A stretch of DNA of 64,000 bases. Source: Calliopsis andreniformis (taxonomy: Eukaryota; Arthropoda; Insecta; Hymenoptera; Andrenidae). Positions 29,830 through 45,100 of the stretch are shown here, in pieces. A program made the position numbers and the translations under genes. The stretch is taken from NCBI RefSeq assembly GCF_051401765.1, contig NW_027480532.1, positions 1,054,001 to 1,118,000 of the forward strand. The letters run 5' to 3'. Numbering within the stretch: the stretch's first letter is position 1; each line of letters opens with the position of its first letter. The notes beneath the pieces were generated by a model. The model searched no databases, was not told where the DNA came from, and was given only the letters and a program-made list of their open reading frames with translations.

Positions 29830-32800
29830 TCAATCCTCAATGTTCAATGTTCAATCCGCAATACCCAATCCTCAATCTTCAATCCTCAATCCTCAATCCT
29901 CAATCCTCAATCCGCAATCCTCAATACTCAATCGTCAATCCTCAGTCCTCAAACCTCAAACCTCAATCTTCAATCCTCAATACTCAATCTTCAATCCTCC
30001 GTCCTCAATCCTCAACTCTCAGCCCTCATCCTCAATCCTCAATCCTTAATCTTCAATCCTCAATCCTCAATCCTCAATTCTCAATCCTCAATCCTCAATC
30101 CTCAGACCTCAAACATCAATACTCAACCCTCAGTCCTCGTCCTCAGTCCACAACCATCAAACCTCAATCCTCAATCTTCAATCATCGATATTCGATCTTC
30201 AGTCCTAAATCCTCAATCCTCAATCCTCAATCCTCAATCCTCAATCCTCAATGTTCAATCCGCAATACCCAATCCTCAATCTTCAATCCTCAATCCACAA
30301 TCCTCAATCCTCAATCCTCATTCTTCAATCCTCAACACCCAATCCTCAATCTTCAATCCTCAAACCTCAATTCTCAGACCACAACCCTCAATCTTCAATC
30401 CTCAATACTCAATCTGCAACCCTCAATTCTCAGTCCTCAATCCTCAATCCTCATTCTTCAGTCCTCAATACCCAATCCTCAATTCTCAATCCTCAATCCA
30501 CAATCCTCAATCCTCAATCCTCATTCTTCAATTCTCAACACCCAATCCTCAATCTTCAATCCTCAATCCTCAATCCTCAATTGTCAATCCTCAGTCCTCA
30601 ATCCTCAGACCTCAAACATCAATACTCAACCGTCAGTCCTCGTCCTCAATCCACAACACTCAATCCTCGAGCCTCAATCGTCAAGACTCAACACTCAATC
30701 TTCAATCCTCCATTCTCAATCCTCAATACTCAATCCTCAATCCTCAATCCTCAATCCTCCATCCTCAATCGTCAGGCTTCAATCCTCAATACCCAATCCT
30801 CAGTCTTCAATCTTCAATCCTCAGTCCTCAATTCTCAATCCTCAATCCTCAGTCCTCAGACCTCAAACCTCAATCCGCAACCCTCAGCCCTCATCCTCAT
30901 TCCTCAATACTCAATCGTCAATATTCAATCCTCAATCCTCAATCCTCAATCCTCAATCCTCAATCCTCAGACCTGAAACATCAATATTCAACCCTCAGTC
31001 CTCGTCCTCAACCCACAAACCTCAATCCTCAATACTCAATCTTCAATCATCAATATTCAATCCTCAATCCTCAATCCTCGATCCTCAATCCTCAATCCTC
31101 AATCCTCAATCCTCAATCCTCAATCTTCAATTCTCAATACTTAGTCTTCAATACTCAATCCTCAATACTCAAACCTCAATCCTCAATCTTCAATCTTCAA
31201 TCCTCAATACCCAATCCTGAATCTTCAATCCTCAAACATCAATCCTCAGTTCGCAATCCTCAATCCTCAATCCTCTGACCTCAGGCATCAATTCTCAACC
31301 CCCAGTCCTCGTCCTCAATCCACAACCCTCAATCCTCAATCCTCAACCTTCATTCATCAATATTCAACCTTCTATCCTCAATCCTCAACCCTCAATCTTC
31401 AATCCTCAATCTTCAATACTCAATCTGCAATACTCAATCCTCAATCCTCAATCCTCAATCCTCATTCTTCAATCCTGAATATCCAATCCTCAATCTTCAA
31501 TCCTCAATCCTCTATCCTCAGTCCTCAATACTCAACAATCAGTCCTCAATTCTCAATACTCAATCCTCAAGCCTCAATCTTCAATCCTCAATACTCAATC
31601 TTCAATCCTCAGTCCTCAATCCTCAATCTTCAATGCTCAATCCTCAATCCTCAATCCTCAACCCTCAATCTTCAATCCTCAATACTCAATCTGCAATCCT
31701 CAATCCTCAATCCTCAATCCTCAATCCTCAATCCTCAATCCTCAATCCTCAGACCTGAAACATCAATATTCAACCCTCAGTCCTCGTCCTCAATCCACAA
31801 ACCTCAATCCTCAATACTCAATCTTCAATCATCAATATTCAATCTTCAATCCTCAATCCTCGATCCTCAATCCTCAATCCTCAATCCTCAATCTTCAATT
31901 CTCAATACTTAGTCTTCAATACTCAATCCTCAATACTCAAAGCTCAATCCTCAATCTTCAATCCTCAATACCCAATCCTCAATCTTCAATCCCCAAACAT
32001 CAATCCTCAGTTCGCAATCCTCAATCCTCAATCCTCTGACCTCAGGCATCAATTCTCAACCCTCAGTCCTCGTCCTCAATCCACAACCCTCAATCCTCAA
32101 TCCTCAACCTTCATTCATCAATATTCAACTTTCTATCCTCAATCCTCAACCCTCAATCTTCAATCCTCAATCTTCAATACTCAATCTGCAATACTCAATC
32201 CTCAATCCTCAATCCTCAATCCTCATTCTTCAATCCTGAAAATCCAATCCTCAATTTTCAATCCTGAATCCTCAATCCTCAGTCCTCAATACTCAACAAT
32301 CAGTCCTCAATTCTCAATACTCAATCCTCAAGCCTCAATCTTCAATCCTCAATACTCAATCTTCAATCCTCAATCCTCAATCCTCAATCTTCAATGCTCA
32401 ATCCTCAATCCTCAATCCACAGCCCTCAATCTTCAATCCTCAATACTCAATCTGCAATCCTCAATCCTCAATCCTCAATCCTCAATCCTCATTCTTCAAT
32501 CCTGAATAACCAATCCTCAATCTTCAATCCTCAATCCTCAATCCTCAATTCTCAATCCTCAATCCTCTGTCCTCAGTCCTCAAACCTCAACCCTCAACCC
32601 TCAGCCCTCATCCTCAATCCTCAATCCTCAATCCTCAATCCTCAATCCTCAATCCTCAATGTTCAATGTTCAATCCGCAATACCCAATCCTCAATCTTCA
32701 ATCCTCAATCCTCAATCCTCAATCCTCAATCCGCAATCCTCAATACTCAATCGTCAATCCTCAGTCCTCAAACCTCAAACCTCAATCTTCAATCCTCAAT

Positions 32801-34030
32801 ACTCAATCTTCAATCCTCCGTCCTCAATCCTCAACTCTCAGCCCTCATCCTCAATCCTCAATCCTCAATCTTCAATCCTCAATCCTCAATCCTCAATTCT
32901 CAATCCTCAATCCTCAATCCTCAGACCTCAAACATCAATACTCAACCCTCAGTCCTCGTCCTCAGTCCACAACCATCAAACCTCAATCCTCAATCTTCAA
33001 TCATCGATATTCGATCTTCAGTCCTAAATCCTCAATCCTCAATCCTCAATCCTCAATCCTCAATCCTCAATGTTCAATCCGCAATACCCAATCCTCAATC
33101 TTCAATCCTCAATCCACAATCCTCAATCCTCAATCCTCATTCTTCAATCCTCAACACCCAATCCTCAATCTTCAATCCTCAAACCTCAATTCTCAGACCA
33201 CAACCCTCAATCTTCAATCCTCAATACTCAATCTGCAACCCTCAATTCTCAGTCCTCAATCCTCAATCCTCATTCTTCAATCCTCAATACCCAATCCTCA
33301 ATTCTCAATCCTCAATCCACAATCCTCAATCCTCAATCCTCATTCTTCAATTCTCAACACCCAATCCTCAATCTTCAATCCTCAATCCTCAATCCTCAAT
33401 TGTCAATCCTCAGTCCTCAATCCTCAGACCTCAAACATCAATACTCAACCCTCAGTCCTCGTCCTCAATCCACAACACTCAATCCTCGAGCCTCAATCGT
33501 CAAGACTCAACACTCAATCTTCAATCCTCCATTCTCAATCCTCAATACTCAATCCTCAATCCTCAATCCTCAATCCTCCATCCTCAATCGTCAGGCTTCA
33601 ATCCTCAATACCCAATCCTCAGTCTTCAATCTTCAATCCTCAGTCCTCAATTCTCAATCCTCAATCCTCAGTCCTCAGACGTCAAACCTCAATCCGCAAC
33701 CCTCAGCCCTCATCCTCATTCCTCAATACTCAATCGTCAATATTCAATCCTCAATCCTCAATCCTCAATCCTCAATCCTCAATCCTCAGACCTGAAACAT
33801 CAATATTCAACCCTCAGTCCTCGTCCTCAACCCACAAACCTCAATCCTCAATACTCAATCTTTAATCATCAATATTCAATCCTCAATCCTCAATCCTCGA
33901 TCCTCAATCCTCAATCCTCAATCCTCAATCCTCAATCTTCAATTCTCAATACTTAGTCTTCAATACTCAATCCTCAATACTCAAACCTCAATCCTCAATC
34001 TTCAATCCTCAATACCCAATCCTGAATCTT
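29830..34030 (+). repeat. Two-copy tandem duplication, unit about 2,819 bp with heptamer slippage
   Basis: The doubled variant AATGTTCAATGTTC at about 29,838 and 32,657 and the CCTGAAACATC variant near 30,972 and 33,791 are 2,819 apart. Moving right, the offset falls to 2,812 at TTAGTCTTC (31,141 versus 33,953) and to 2,805 at CCTGAATCTTC, that is by whole heptamers. In the first step the first copy has five perfect heptamers where the second has four. This region lacks the GAATAT core modules. Confidence 0.82.
31750..32640 (+). repeat. Array block copied at about 35,114-36,004 (offset 3,364)
   Basis: The variant TCCTCGATCC at 31,857 recurs at 35,221, and the AATGCTC variant followed by CCACAGCCC near 32,394 recurs near 35,758. 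The constant offset is 3,364. Local substitutions separate the copies, for example ATCTTCAATCC versus ATCATCAATCC. It overlaps the 2,819 bp duplication, so at least two exchange events are superimposed here. Confidence 0.75.
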
Positions 34031-37000
34031 CAATCCTCAAACATCAATCCTCAGTTCGCAATCCTCAATCCTCAATCCTCTGACCTCAGGCATCAATTCT
34101 CAACCCCCAGTCCTCGTCCTCAATCCACAACCCTCAATCCTCAATCCTCAACCTTCATTCATCAATATTCAACCTTCTATCCTCAATCCTCAACCCTCAA
34201 ACTTCAATCCTCAATCTTCAATACTCAATCTGCAATACTCAATCCTCAATCCTCAATCCTCAATCCTCATTCTTCAATCCTGAATATCCAATCCTCAATC
34301 TTCAATCCTCAATCCTCTATCCTCAGTCCTCAATACTCAACAATCAGTCCTCAATTCTCAATACTCAATCCTCAAGCCTCAATCTTCAATCCTCAATACT
34401 CAATCTTCAATCCTCAATCCTCAATCCTCAATCTTCAATGCTCAATCCTCAATCCTCAATCCTCAACCCTCAATCTTCAATCCTCAATACTCAATCTGCA
34501 ATCCTCAATCCTCAACCCTCAATCCTCAATCCTCAATCCCCAATCCTCAATCCTCAGACCTGAAACATCAATATTCAACCCTCAGTCCTCGTCCTCAATC
34601 CACAAACCTCAATCCTCAATACTCAATCTTCAACCCTCAATCCTCAATGTTCAATCCTCAATACCCAACCTTCAGTCTTCAATCCTCAATCCTCAATCCT
34701 CAATCTTCAGTCCTCAATCCTCAGTCCTCAAACCTCAATTCTGAATCCTCAATCCTGAATCCTCAATCTTCAGCCCTCAGCCCTCAACAATCTGTTGACA
34801 TTCCTCAATCATCAGTAGAATATCCTCAATTCACAGCTTTCAATACTCAATACTCAATCTGCAATCCTCCAATCTGTATCCAAAAACATCAATTTTCACC
34901 ACTCAACCCTCAGCACTCATTCCTCAATGTTCAATCCTCAATCCTCAACTCTCAATCTTCGATCCTCAATACCGAATCTTCAATCCCCAACTCTCAATCC
35001 TCAATACTCAATCCTCAACCCTTATTCTTCAATCCTCAGTACCCAATCCTCAATCTTCAATCCTCAATCCTCAATCCTCAATTCTCAATCCTCAATCCTC
35101 AATCCTCAATCCTCAGACCTGAAACATCAATATTCAACCCTCAGTCCTCGTCCTCAATCCACAAACCTCAATCCTCAATACTCAATCTTCAATCATCAAT
35201 ATTCAATCTTCAATCCTCAATCCTCGATCCTCAATCCTCAATCCTCAATCCTCAATCTTCAATTCTCAATACTTAGTCTTCAATACTCAATCCTCAATAC
35301 TCAAAGCTCAATCCTCAATCATCAATCCTCAATACCCAATCCTCAATCTTCAATCCCCAAACAACAATCCTCAGTTCGCAATCCTCAATCCTCAATCCTC
35401 TGACCTCAGGCATCAATTCTCAACCCTCAGTCCTCGTCCTCAGTCCACAACCCTCAATCCTCAATCCTCAACCTTCATTCATCAATATTCAACCTTCTAT
35501 CCTCAATCCTCAACCCTCAATCTTCAATCCTCAATCTTCAATACTCAATCTGCAATACTCAATCCTCAATCCTCAATCCTCAATCCTCATTCTTCAATCC
35601 TGAAAATCCAATCCTCAATTTTCAATCCTGAATCCTCAATCCTCAGTCCTCAATACTCAACAATCAGTCCTCAATACTCAATACTCAATCCTCAAGCCTC
35701 AATCTTCAATCCTCAATACTCAATCTTCAATCCTCAATCCTCAATCCTCAATCTTCAATGCTCAATCCTCAATCCTCAATCCACAGCCCTCAATCTTCAA
35801 TCCTCAATACTCAATCTGCAATCCTCAATCCTCAATCCTCAATCCTCAATCCTCATTCTTCAATCCTGAATAACCAATCCTCAATCTTCAATCCTCAATC
35901 CTCAATCCTCAATTCTCAATCCTCAATCCTCTGTCCTCAGTCCTCAAACCTCAACCCTCAACCCTCAGCCCTCATCCTCAATCCTCAATCCTCAATCCTC
36001 AATCCTCAATCTTCAATCCTCAATACTCAATCTTCAATAATCAATCCTCAATTCTCAATCCTCAATACTCAATCCTCAATCGTCGATCCTCAATCCCCAA
36101 TCCTCAATCTTCAATCCTCATTCCTCAATCCACAACCATCTATCCTCAATCCTCAATCTTCAATCATCAATATTCAATCTTCAGTCCTCAATCCTCAATC
36201 CTCAATACTCAATCCTCAATCCTCAATGTTCAATCCGCAATACCCAATCCTCAATCTTCAATCCTCAATCCTCAATCCTCTAACTTCAATCCTCAATCCT
36301 CAATCCTCATGCCTCAATCCTCAATCCTCAATCCTCAGTCATCAAACCTCAATCCTCAATCCTCATTCTTCAACCCTCAACACCCAATCCTCAATCTTCA
36401 ATCCTCAATCCTCAATTCTCAGAACTCAACCCTCAATCTTCAATCCTCAATACTCAATCTGCAACCCTCAATACTCAGTCCTCAATCCTCAATCCTCATT
36501 CTTCAATCCTCAATACCCAATCCTCAATCTTCAATCCTCAATCCACAATCCTCAATCCTCAATCCTCATTCTTCAATCCTCAACACCCAATCCTCTATCT
36601 TCAATCCTCAATCCTCAATCCCCAATCTTCAATCTTCAATACTCAATCTTCAATAATCAATCCTCAATTCTCAATCCTCAATACCCAATCCTCAATCCTC
36701 AATCTTCAATCATCAATACTCAGTCTTCAATCCTCAATCCTCAATCCTCAATCCTCAATCCTCATTCTTCAATCCTCAATACACAATCCTCAATCTTCAA
36801 TCCTCAATCCTCAATCCTCAATCCTGATTCTTCAATTCTCAACACCCAATCCTCAATCTTCAATCCTCAATCCTCAATCCTCAATTTTCAATCCTCAGTC
36901 CTCAATCCTCAGACCTCAAACATAAATACTCAACCCTCAGTCCTCGTCCTCAATCCACAACACTCAATCCTCGAGCCTCAATCGTCAAGACTCAATACTC

Positions 37001-39149
37001 AACCTTCAATCCTCCATTCTCAATCCTCAATCCTCAATCCTCAATCCTCAATCCTCAATACTCCATCCTCAATCGACAGGCTTCAATCCTCAATACCCAA
37101 TCCTCAGTCTTCAATCTTCAATCCTCAGTCCTCAATTCTCAATCCTCAATCCTCAGTCCTCAGACCTCAAACCACAATCCGCAACCCTCAGCCCTCATCC
37201 TCATTCCTCAATCCTCAATCGTCAATCCTCAATCCTCAATCCTCAACCCTCAATCCTCAATGTTCAATCCTCAATACCCAACCTTCAGTCTTCAATCCTC
37301 AATCCTCAATCCTCAATCTTCAGTCCTCAATCCTCAGTCCTCAAACCTCAATTCTGAATCCTCAATCCTGAATCCTCAATCTTCAGCCCTCAGTCCTCAA
37401 CAATCAGTTGACATTCCTCAATCATCAGTAGAATATCCTCAATTCACAGCTTTCAATACTCAATACTCAATCTGCAATCCTCCAATCTGTATCCAAAAAC
37501 GTCAATTTTCACCACTCAACCCTCAGCACTCATTCCTCAATGTTCAATCCTCAATCCTCAACTCTCAATCTTCGATCCTCAATACTGAATCTTCAATCCT
37601 CAACTCTCAATCCTCAATACTCAATCCTCAACCCTTATTCTTCAATCTTCAGTACCCAATCCTCAATCTTCAATCCTCAATCTTCAATCCTCAATCCTCA
37701 ATCCTCAATTCTCAATCCTCAATCCTCAATCCTCAATCCTCAGACCTGAAACATCAATATTCAACCCTCAGTCCTCGTCCTCAATCCACAAACCTCAATC
37801 CTCAATACTCAATCTACAATCATCAATATTCAATCTTCAATCCTCAATCCTCGATCCTCAATCCTCAATCCTCAATCCTCAATCTTCAATTCTCAATACT
37901 TAGTCTTCAATACTCAATCCTCAATACTCAAACCTCAATCCTCAATCTTCAATCCTCAATACCCAATCCTCAATCTTCAATCCTCAAACATCAATCCTCA
38001 GTTCGCAATCCTCAATCCTCAATCCTCTGACCTCAGGCATCAATTCTCAACCTTCAGGCCTCGTCCTCAATCCACAACCCTCAATCCTCAATCCTCAACC
38101 TTCATTCATCAATATTCAACCTTCTATCCTCAATCCTCAACCCTCAATCTTCAATCCTCAATCTTCAATACTCAATCTGCAATACTCAATCCTCAATCCT
38201 CAATCCTCAATCCTCATTCTTCAATCCTGAAAATCCAATCCTCAATTTTCAATCCTGAATCCTCAATCCTCAGTCCTCAATACTCAACAATCAGTCCTCA
38301 AGTCTCAATACTCAATCCTCAAGCCTCAATCTTCAACCCTCAATACTCAATCTTCAATCCTCAATCCTCAATCCTCAATCTTCAATGCTCAATCCTCAAT
38401 CCTCAATCCTCAACCCTCAATCTTCAATCCTCAATACTCAATCTGCAATCCTCAATCCTCAATCCTCAATCCTCAATCCTCATTCTTCAATCCTGAATAA
38501 CCAATCCTCAATCTTCAATCCTCAATCGTCAATCCTGAATTCTCAATCCTCAATCCTCTGTCCTCAGTCCTCAAACCTCAACCCTCAACCCTCAGCCCTC
38601 ATCCTCAATCCTCAATCCTCAATCCTCAATCCTCAATCGTCGATCCTCAATCCCCAACCCTCAATCTTCAATCCTCAATCCTCAATCCCCAATCCTCAAT
38701 CCTCAATCCTCAATCTTCAATCCTCAATACTCAATCTTCAATCCTCCATTCTCAATACTCAATAGAATATCCTGAATTCTCAGGATTCGATACTCAAACC
38801 TCAACACGCAACCCTCAATCCTCAATCCTCAATCCTCAATCCTCAATCTTCAATCCTCAATACTCAATCTTCAATCCTCCATCCTCAATCCTCAGTCCTC
38901 AATCCTCAATCCTCAATCGTCAGGCTTCAATCCTCAATACTCAATCTTCAATCCTCAACCCTCAATCGTCATTCGTCAATCCTCATTCTTCAATCCTCAA
39001 TACCCGATCCTCAATCTTCAATCTTCAACCCTCAATCCTCAACTCTCAATCCTCAACCCTCAATCCTCAGACCTCAAACCTCAATCCTCAACCCTCAGCC
39101 CTCATCCTCAATCCTCAATCCTCAATCTTCAATCCTCAATACTCAATCT

Positions 39150-42100
39150 TCAATCCTCAATACACAATCCTCAATCTTCAATCCTCAATCCTCAATCCTC
39201 AATTCTCAATCCTGAATCCTCAATCCTCAGACCTCAAACATCAATACTCAACCCCCAGTCCTCGTCCTCAATCCACAACAATCAATCCTCAATCCTCATT
39301 CTTCAATAATCAATATTCAATCTTCAGTCCTCAATCCTCAATCCTCAATCCTCAATCCTCAATCCTCAATCCTCAATGTTGAATTCGCAATACCCAATCC
39401 TCAATCTTCAATCCTCAATCCTCAATCCTCAACCCTCAATCCTCAATAATCAATCCTCAATCCTCAGTCCTCAAACCTCAAACCTCAATCTTCAATCCTC
39501 AATACTCAATCTTCAATCCTCAATACTCAATCTTCAATCCTCCGTCCTCAATCCTCAACCCTCAATCCTCAATCCTCAATCGTCAGTCTTCAATCCTCAA
39601 TACTCAATCTTCAATCCTCAATCCTCAATCCTCATTCCTCAATCCTCATTCTTCAATCCTCAAAACCCAATCCTCAATCTTCAATCCTCAATCCTCAATC
39701 CTCAATTCTCAATCCTCAATCCTCAGTCCTAAGTCCTCAAATCTCAATCCTCAACCCTGAGCCCTCATCCTCAATCCTCATTCCTCAATCTTCAACCCTC
39801 AATCCTCAATCCTCAAGCATCAACCCTCAATCCTCAATCCTCAGTCCTCAAACCTCAATTCTGAATCCTCAATCTTCAGACCTCAGACCTCAACAATCAG
39901 ATGTCAATCCTGAATCCTTAATAGAATATCATCAATTCACAGTTTTCAATACCCAATACTCAATCTGCAATCTTCAAATCTCTATTCACAAACATCAATT
40001 CTCATCACTCAACGCTCAACACTCAGTCCGCAATCCTCAACCTTCAATCCTCAATCCTCAATCCTCAATCCTCAATCTTCAATCGTCAATACTCAATCTT
40101 CAATCCTCAATCCTCAATCCGCAACCCTCAATGCTCAATCCTCAATCCTGAATCCTCAATCTTCAGACCTCAGACCTGAACAATCAGATGTCAATCCTCA
40201 ATCCTCAATAGAATATCATCAATTCACAGTTTTCAATACTCAATACTCGATCTTCAATCCTCAATCCTCAATCCTCAATCCTCAGTCCTCAGTCCTCAAA
40301 CCTCAATCCTCAACCCTCAGCCCTCATCCTCAATCCTCAATCCTCAATCTTCAATCCTCAATCCTCAATCCTCATGCCTCAATCCAAAATCCTCAATCCT
40401 CAGTCATCAAACCTCAATCCTGAATCCTCAATCCTGAATCCTCAATCTTCAGACCTCAGACCTGAACAATCAGATGTCAATCCTCAATCCTCAATAGAAT
40501 ATCATCAATTCACAGTTTTCAATACTCAATACTCGATCTTCAATCCTCAATCCTCAATCCTCAATCCTCAATCCTCAATCCTAAATCGTCAGTCTTCAAT
40601 CCTCAGTACTCAATCTTCAATCGTCAATCCTCAATCCTCAATCCTCAAACCTCATTCTACAATCCTCAATACCCAATCCTCAATCTTCAATCCTCAATCC
40701 TCAATCCTCAATACTCAATCCTCAATCCTCAGTCCTCAGTCCTCAAACCTCAATCCTCAACCCTCAGCCCTCATCCTCAATCCTCAATCCTAAATTCTCA
40801 ATCCTCAAACCTCAAACCTCAATCCTCAACCGTCAGTCTTCGTCCTCAATCCTCAACCCTCAATCCTCAATCCTCAGTCCTCAATCTTCAATCCTCAATA
40901 CTCAATATTCAATCCTCAATCCTCAATCCTCAATCCTCAATCCTCAGTTTTCAATCCTCAATCCTCAATCCTCAATCCTGAATCCTCAATTCTCAATCCC
41001 CAATCTCCAATCCTCAATACTCAGCCTTCAATCCTCAATCGTCAATCCTCAATCCTCATTCTTGAACCCTCAATACCCATTCCTCAATCTTCAATCCTCA
41101 ATCCTCAATCCTCAATTCTCAATCCTCAATCCTCAATCCTCAGACCTCAAACATCAATACTCAACCCTCAGTCCTCGTCCTGAATCCACAACCATCAATC
41201 CTCAATCCTCAATCTTCAATCATCAATATTCAATCTTCAGTCCTCAATCCTCAATCCTCAATACTCAATCCTCAATCCTCAATGTTCAATCCGCAATACC
41301 CAATCCTCAATCTTCAATACTCAATCCTCAATCCTCAAACTTCAATCCTCGATCCTCAATCCTCAATCCTCAGTCCTCAAAACTCAAACCTGAATCCTCA
41401 ACCCTGAATCCTCAAACTTCGGAACTCAGTCCTCTACAATCAGTTGTCAATTCTCAATCCTCAATAGAATATAATCAATTCACAGTTTTCAATACTCAAT
41501 ACTCAATCTGCAATCTTCAAATCTCTATCCACAAACATCAATTCTCATCATTCAACCGTCAACACTCAGTCCCCAATCCTCAATCTTCAACACTCAATCC
41601 TCAATCCTCAATCCTCAGTCGCCAATCCTCAGGCCTCATCCTCAATCCTCAATCCTCAATCTTCAATCCTCAATCCTCAATCCTCATGCCTCAATCCTCA
41701 ATCCTCAATCCTCAGTCATCAAACCTCAATCCTCAATCCTCATTCTTCAACCCTCAACACCCAATCCTCAATCTTCAATCCTCAATCCTCAATTCTCAGA
41801 ACTCAACCCTCAATCTTCAATCCTCAATACTCAATCTGCAACCCTCAATCCTCAGTCCTCAATCCTCAATCCTCATTCTTCAATCCTCAATCCTCAGTCC
41901 TCAGTCCTCAAACCTCAATCCTCAACCCTCAGCCCTCATCCTCAATCCTCAATCCTAAATTCTCAATCCTCAAACCTCAAACCTCAATCCTCAACCGTCA
42001 GTCCTCGTCCTCAATCCTCAACCCTCAATCCTCAATCCTCAGTCCTCAATCTTCAATCCTCAATACTCAATATTCAATCCTCAATCCTCAATCCTCAATC

Positions 42101-45100
42101 CTCAATCCTCAGTTTTCAATCCTCAATCCTCAATCCTCAATCCTGAATCCTCAATTCTCAATCCCCAATCTCCAATCCTCAATACTCAGCCTTCAATCCT
42201 CAATCGTCAATCCTCAATCCTCATTCTTCAACCCTCAATACCCATTCCTCAATCTTCAATCCTCAATCCTCAATCCTCAATTCTCAATCCTCAATCCTCA
42301 ATCCTCAGACCTCAAACATCAATACTCAACCCTCAGTCCTCGTCCTGAATCCACAACCATCAATCCTCAATCCTCAATCTTCAATCATCAATATTCAATC
42401 TTCAGTCCTCAATCCTCAATCCTCAATACTCAATCCTCAATCCTCAATGTTCAATCCGCAATACCCAATCCTCAATCTTCAATACTCAATCCTCAATCCT
42501 CAAACTTCAATACTCGATCCTCAATCCTCAATCCTCAGTCCTCAAAACTCAAACCTGAATCCTCAACCCTGAATCCTCAAACTTCGGAACTCAGTCCTCT
42601 ACAATCAGTTGTCAATTCTCAATCCTCAATAGAATATAATCAATTCACAGTTTTCAATACTCAATACTCAATCTGCAATCTTCAAATCTCTATCCACAAA
42701 CATCAATTCTCATCATTCAACCGTCAACACTCAGTCCCCAATCCTCAATCTTCAACACTCAATCCTCAATCCTCAATCCTCAGTCGCCAATCCTCAGGCC
42801 TCATCCTCAATCCTCAATCCTCAATCTTCAATCCTCAATCCTCAATCCTCATGCCTCAATCCTCAATCCTCAATCCTCAGTCATCAAACCTCAATCCTCA
42901 ATCCTCATTCTTCAACCCTCAACACCCAATCCTCAATCTTCAATCCTCAATCCTCAATTCTCAGAACTCAACCCTCAATCTTCAATCCTCAATACTCAAT
43001 CTGCAACCCTCAATCCTCAGTCCTCAATCCTCAATCCTCATTCTTCAATCCTCAATACCCAATCCTCAATCTTCAATCCTCAATCCACAATCCTCAATCC
43101 TCAATCCTCACTCTTCAATCCTCAACACCCAATCCTCAATCTTCAATCCTCAATCCTCAATTCTCAGACCACAATCCTCAATCTTCAATCCTCAATACTC
43201 AATCTTCAATCCTCAATACTCAATCCTCAATCATCAATCTTCAATCCTCAATACTCAATCTTCAATAATCAATCCTCAATTCTCAATCCTCAATACCCAA
43301 TCCTCAATCTTCAACCTTCAATCATCAATACTCAGTCTTCAATCCTCAATCCTCAATCCTCAATCCCCAATCCTCATTCTTCAATCCTCAATACACAATC
43401 CTCAATCTTCAATCCTCAATCCTCAATCCTCAATCCTCAATCCTCAGGCCTCAAACATCAATACTCAACCCTCAGTCCTCGTCCTCAATCCACAACAATC
43501 AATCCTCAATCCTCATTCTTCAATTATCAATATTCAATCTTCAGTCCTCAATCCTCAATCCTCAATCCTCAATCCTCAATCCTCAATCCTCAATGTTCAA
43601 TCCGCAATACCCAATCCTCAATCTTCAATCCTCAATCCTCAATCCTCAATCCTCAATCCTCAATCCTCAACCCTCAATCCTCAATAATCAATCCTCAATC
43701 CTCAGTCCCCAAACCTCAAACCTCAATCTTCAATCCTCAATACTCAATCTTCAATCCTCAATACACAATCCTCAATCTTCAATCCTCAATCCTCAATCCT
43801 CAGTTCTCAATCCTGAATCCTCAATCCTCAGACCTCAAACATCAATACTCAACCCTCAGTCCTCGTCCTCAATCCACAACAATCAATCCTCAATCCTCAT
43901 TCTTCAATCATCAATATTCAATCTTCAGTCCTCAATCCTCAATCCTCAATCCTCAATCCTCAATCCTCAATGTTGAATTCGCAATACCCAATCCTCAATC
44001 TTCAATCCTCAATCCTCAATCCTCAACCCTCAATCCTCAATAATCAATCCTCAATCCTCAGTCCTCAAACCTCAAACCTCAATCTTCAATCCTCAATACT
44101 CAATCTTCAATCCTCAATACTCAATCTTCAATCCTCCGTCCTCAATCCTCAACCCTCAATCCTCAATCCTCAATCGTCAGTCTTCAATCCTCAATACTCA
44201 ATCTTCAATCCTCAATCCTCAATCCTCATTCCTCAATCCTCATTCTTCAATCCTCAAAACCCAATCCTCAATCTTCAATCCTCAATCCTCAATCCTCAAT
44301 TCTCAATCCTCAATCCTCAGTCCTAAGTCCTCAAATCTCAATCCTCGACCCTGAGCCCTCATCCTCAATCCTCATTCCTCAATCTTCAACCCTCAATCCT
44401 CAATCCTCAAGCATCAACCCTCAATCCTCAATCCTCAGTCCTCAAACCTCAATTCTGAATCCTCAATCTTCAGACCTCAGACCTCAACAATCAGATGTCA
44501 ATCCTGAATCCTTAATAGAATATCATCAATTCACAGTTTTCAATACCCAATACTCAATCTGCAATCTTCAAATCTCTATTCACAAACATCAATTCTCATC
44601 ACTCAACGCTCAACACTCAGTCCGCAATCCTCAACCTTCAATCCTCAATCCTCAATCCTCAATCCTCAATCTTCAATCGTCAATACTCAATCTTCAATCC
44701 TCAATCCTCAATCCGCAACCCTCAATGCTCAATCCTCAATCCTCAATCCTCAAACCTCAATCTTCAATCCTCAATACTCAATCTGCAATCCTCAATCCTC
44801 AATCCTCAATCCTCAATCCTCAATCGTCGATCCTCAATACTCAATCTTCAATCCTCCATCCTCAATCCTCAGTCCTCAATCCTCAATCCTCAATCGTCAG
44901 GCTTCAATCCTCAATACTCAATCTTCAATCCTCAATCCTCAATCGTCATTCGTCAATCCTCATTCTTCAATCCTCAATACCCGATCCTCAATCTTCAATC
45001 TTCAACCCTCAATCCTCAACTCTCAATCCTCAACCCTCAATCCTCAGACCTCAAACCTCAATCCTCAACCCTCAGCCCTCATCCTCAATCCTCAATCCTC

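Larger units (their letters stand above)
2454..38840 (+). repeat. Subfamily C core module (GAATTCTCAG, EcoRI site), 9 dispersed copies
   Basis: The segment TAGAATATCCTGAATTCTCAG, then CATTCGATACTC or GATTCGATACTC, then CAACACGCAACCC, occurs with GAATTC starting at 2454, 5366, 8534, 15789, 18691, 21216, 25423, 25849 and 38774. In six cases (5366, 8534, 15789, 18691, 21216, 25849) a subfamily B core follows exactly 511 bases downstream, so C and B travel as one cassette. Every copy supplies an EcoRI recognition site. Confidence 0.9.
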
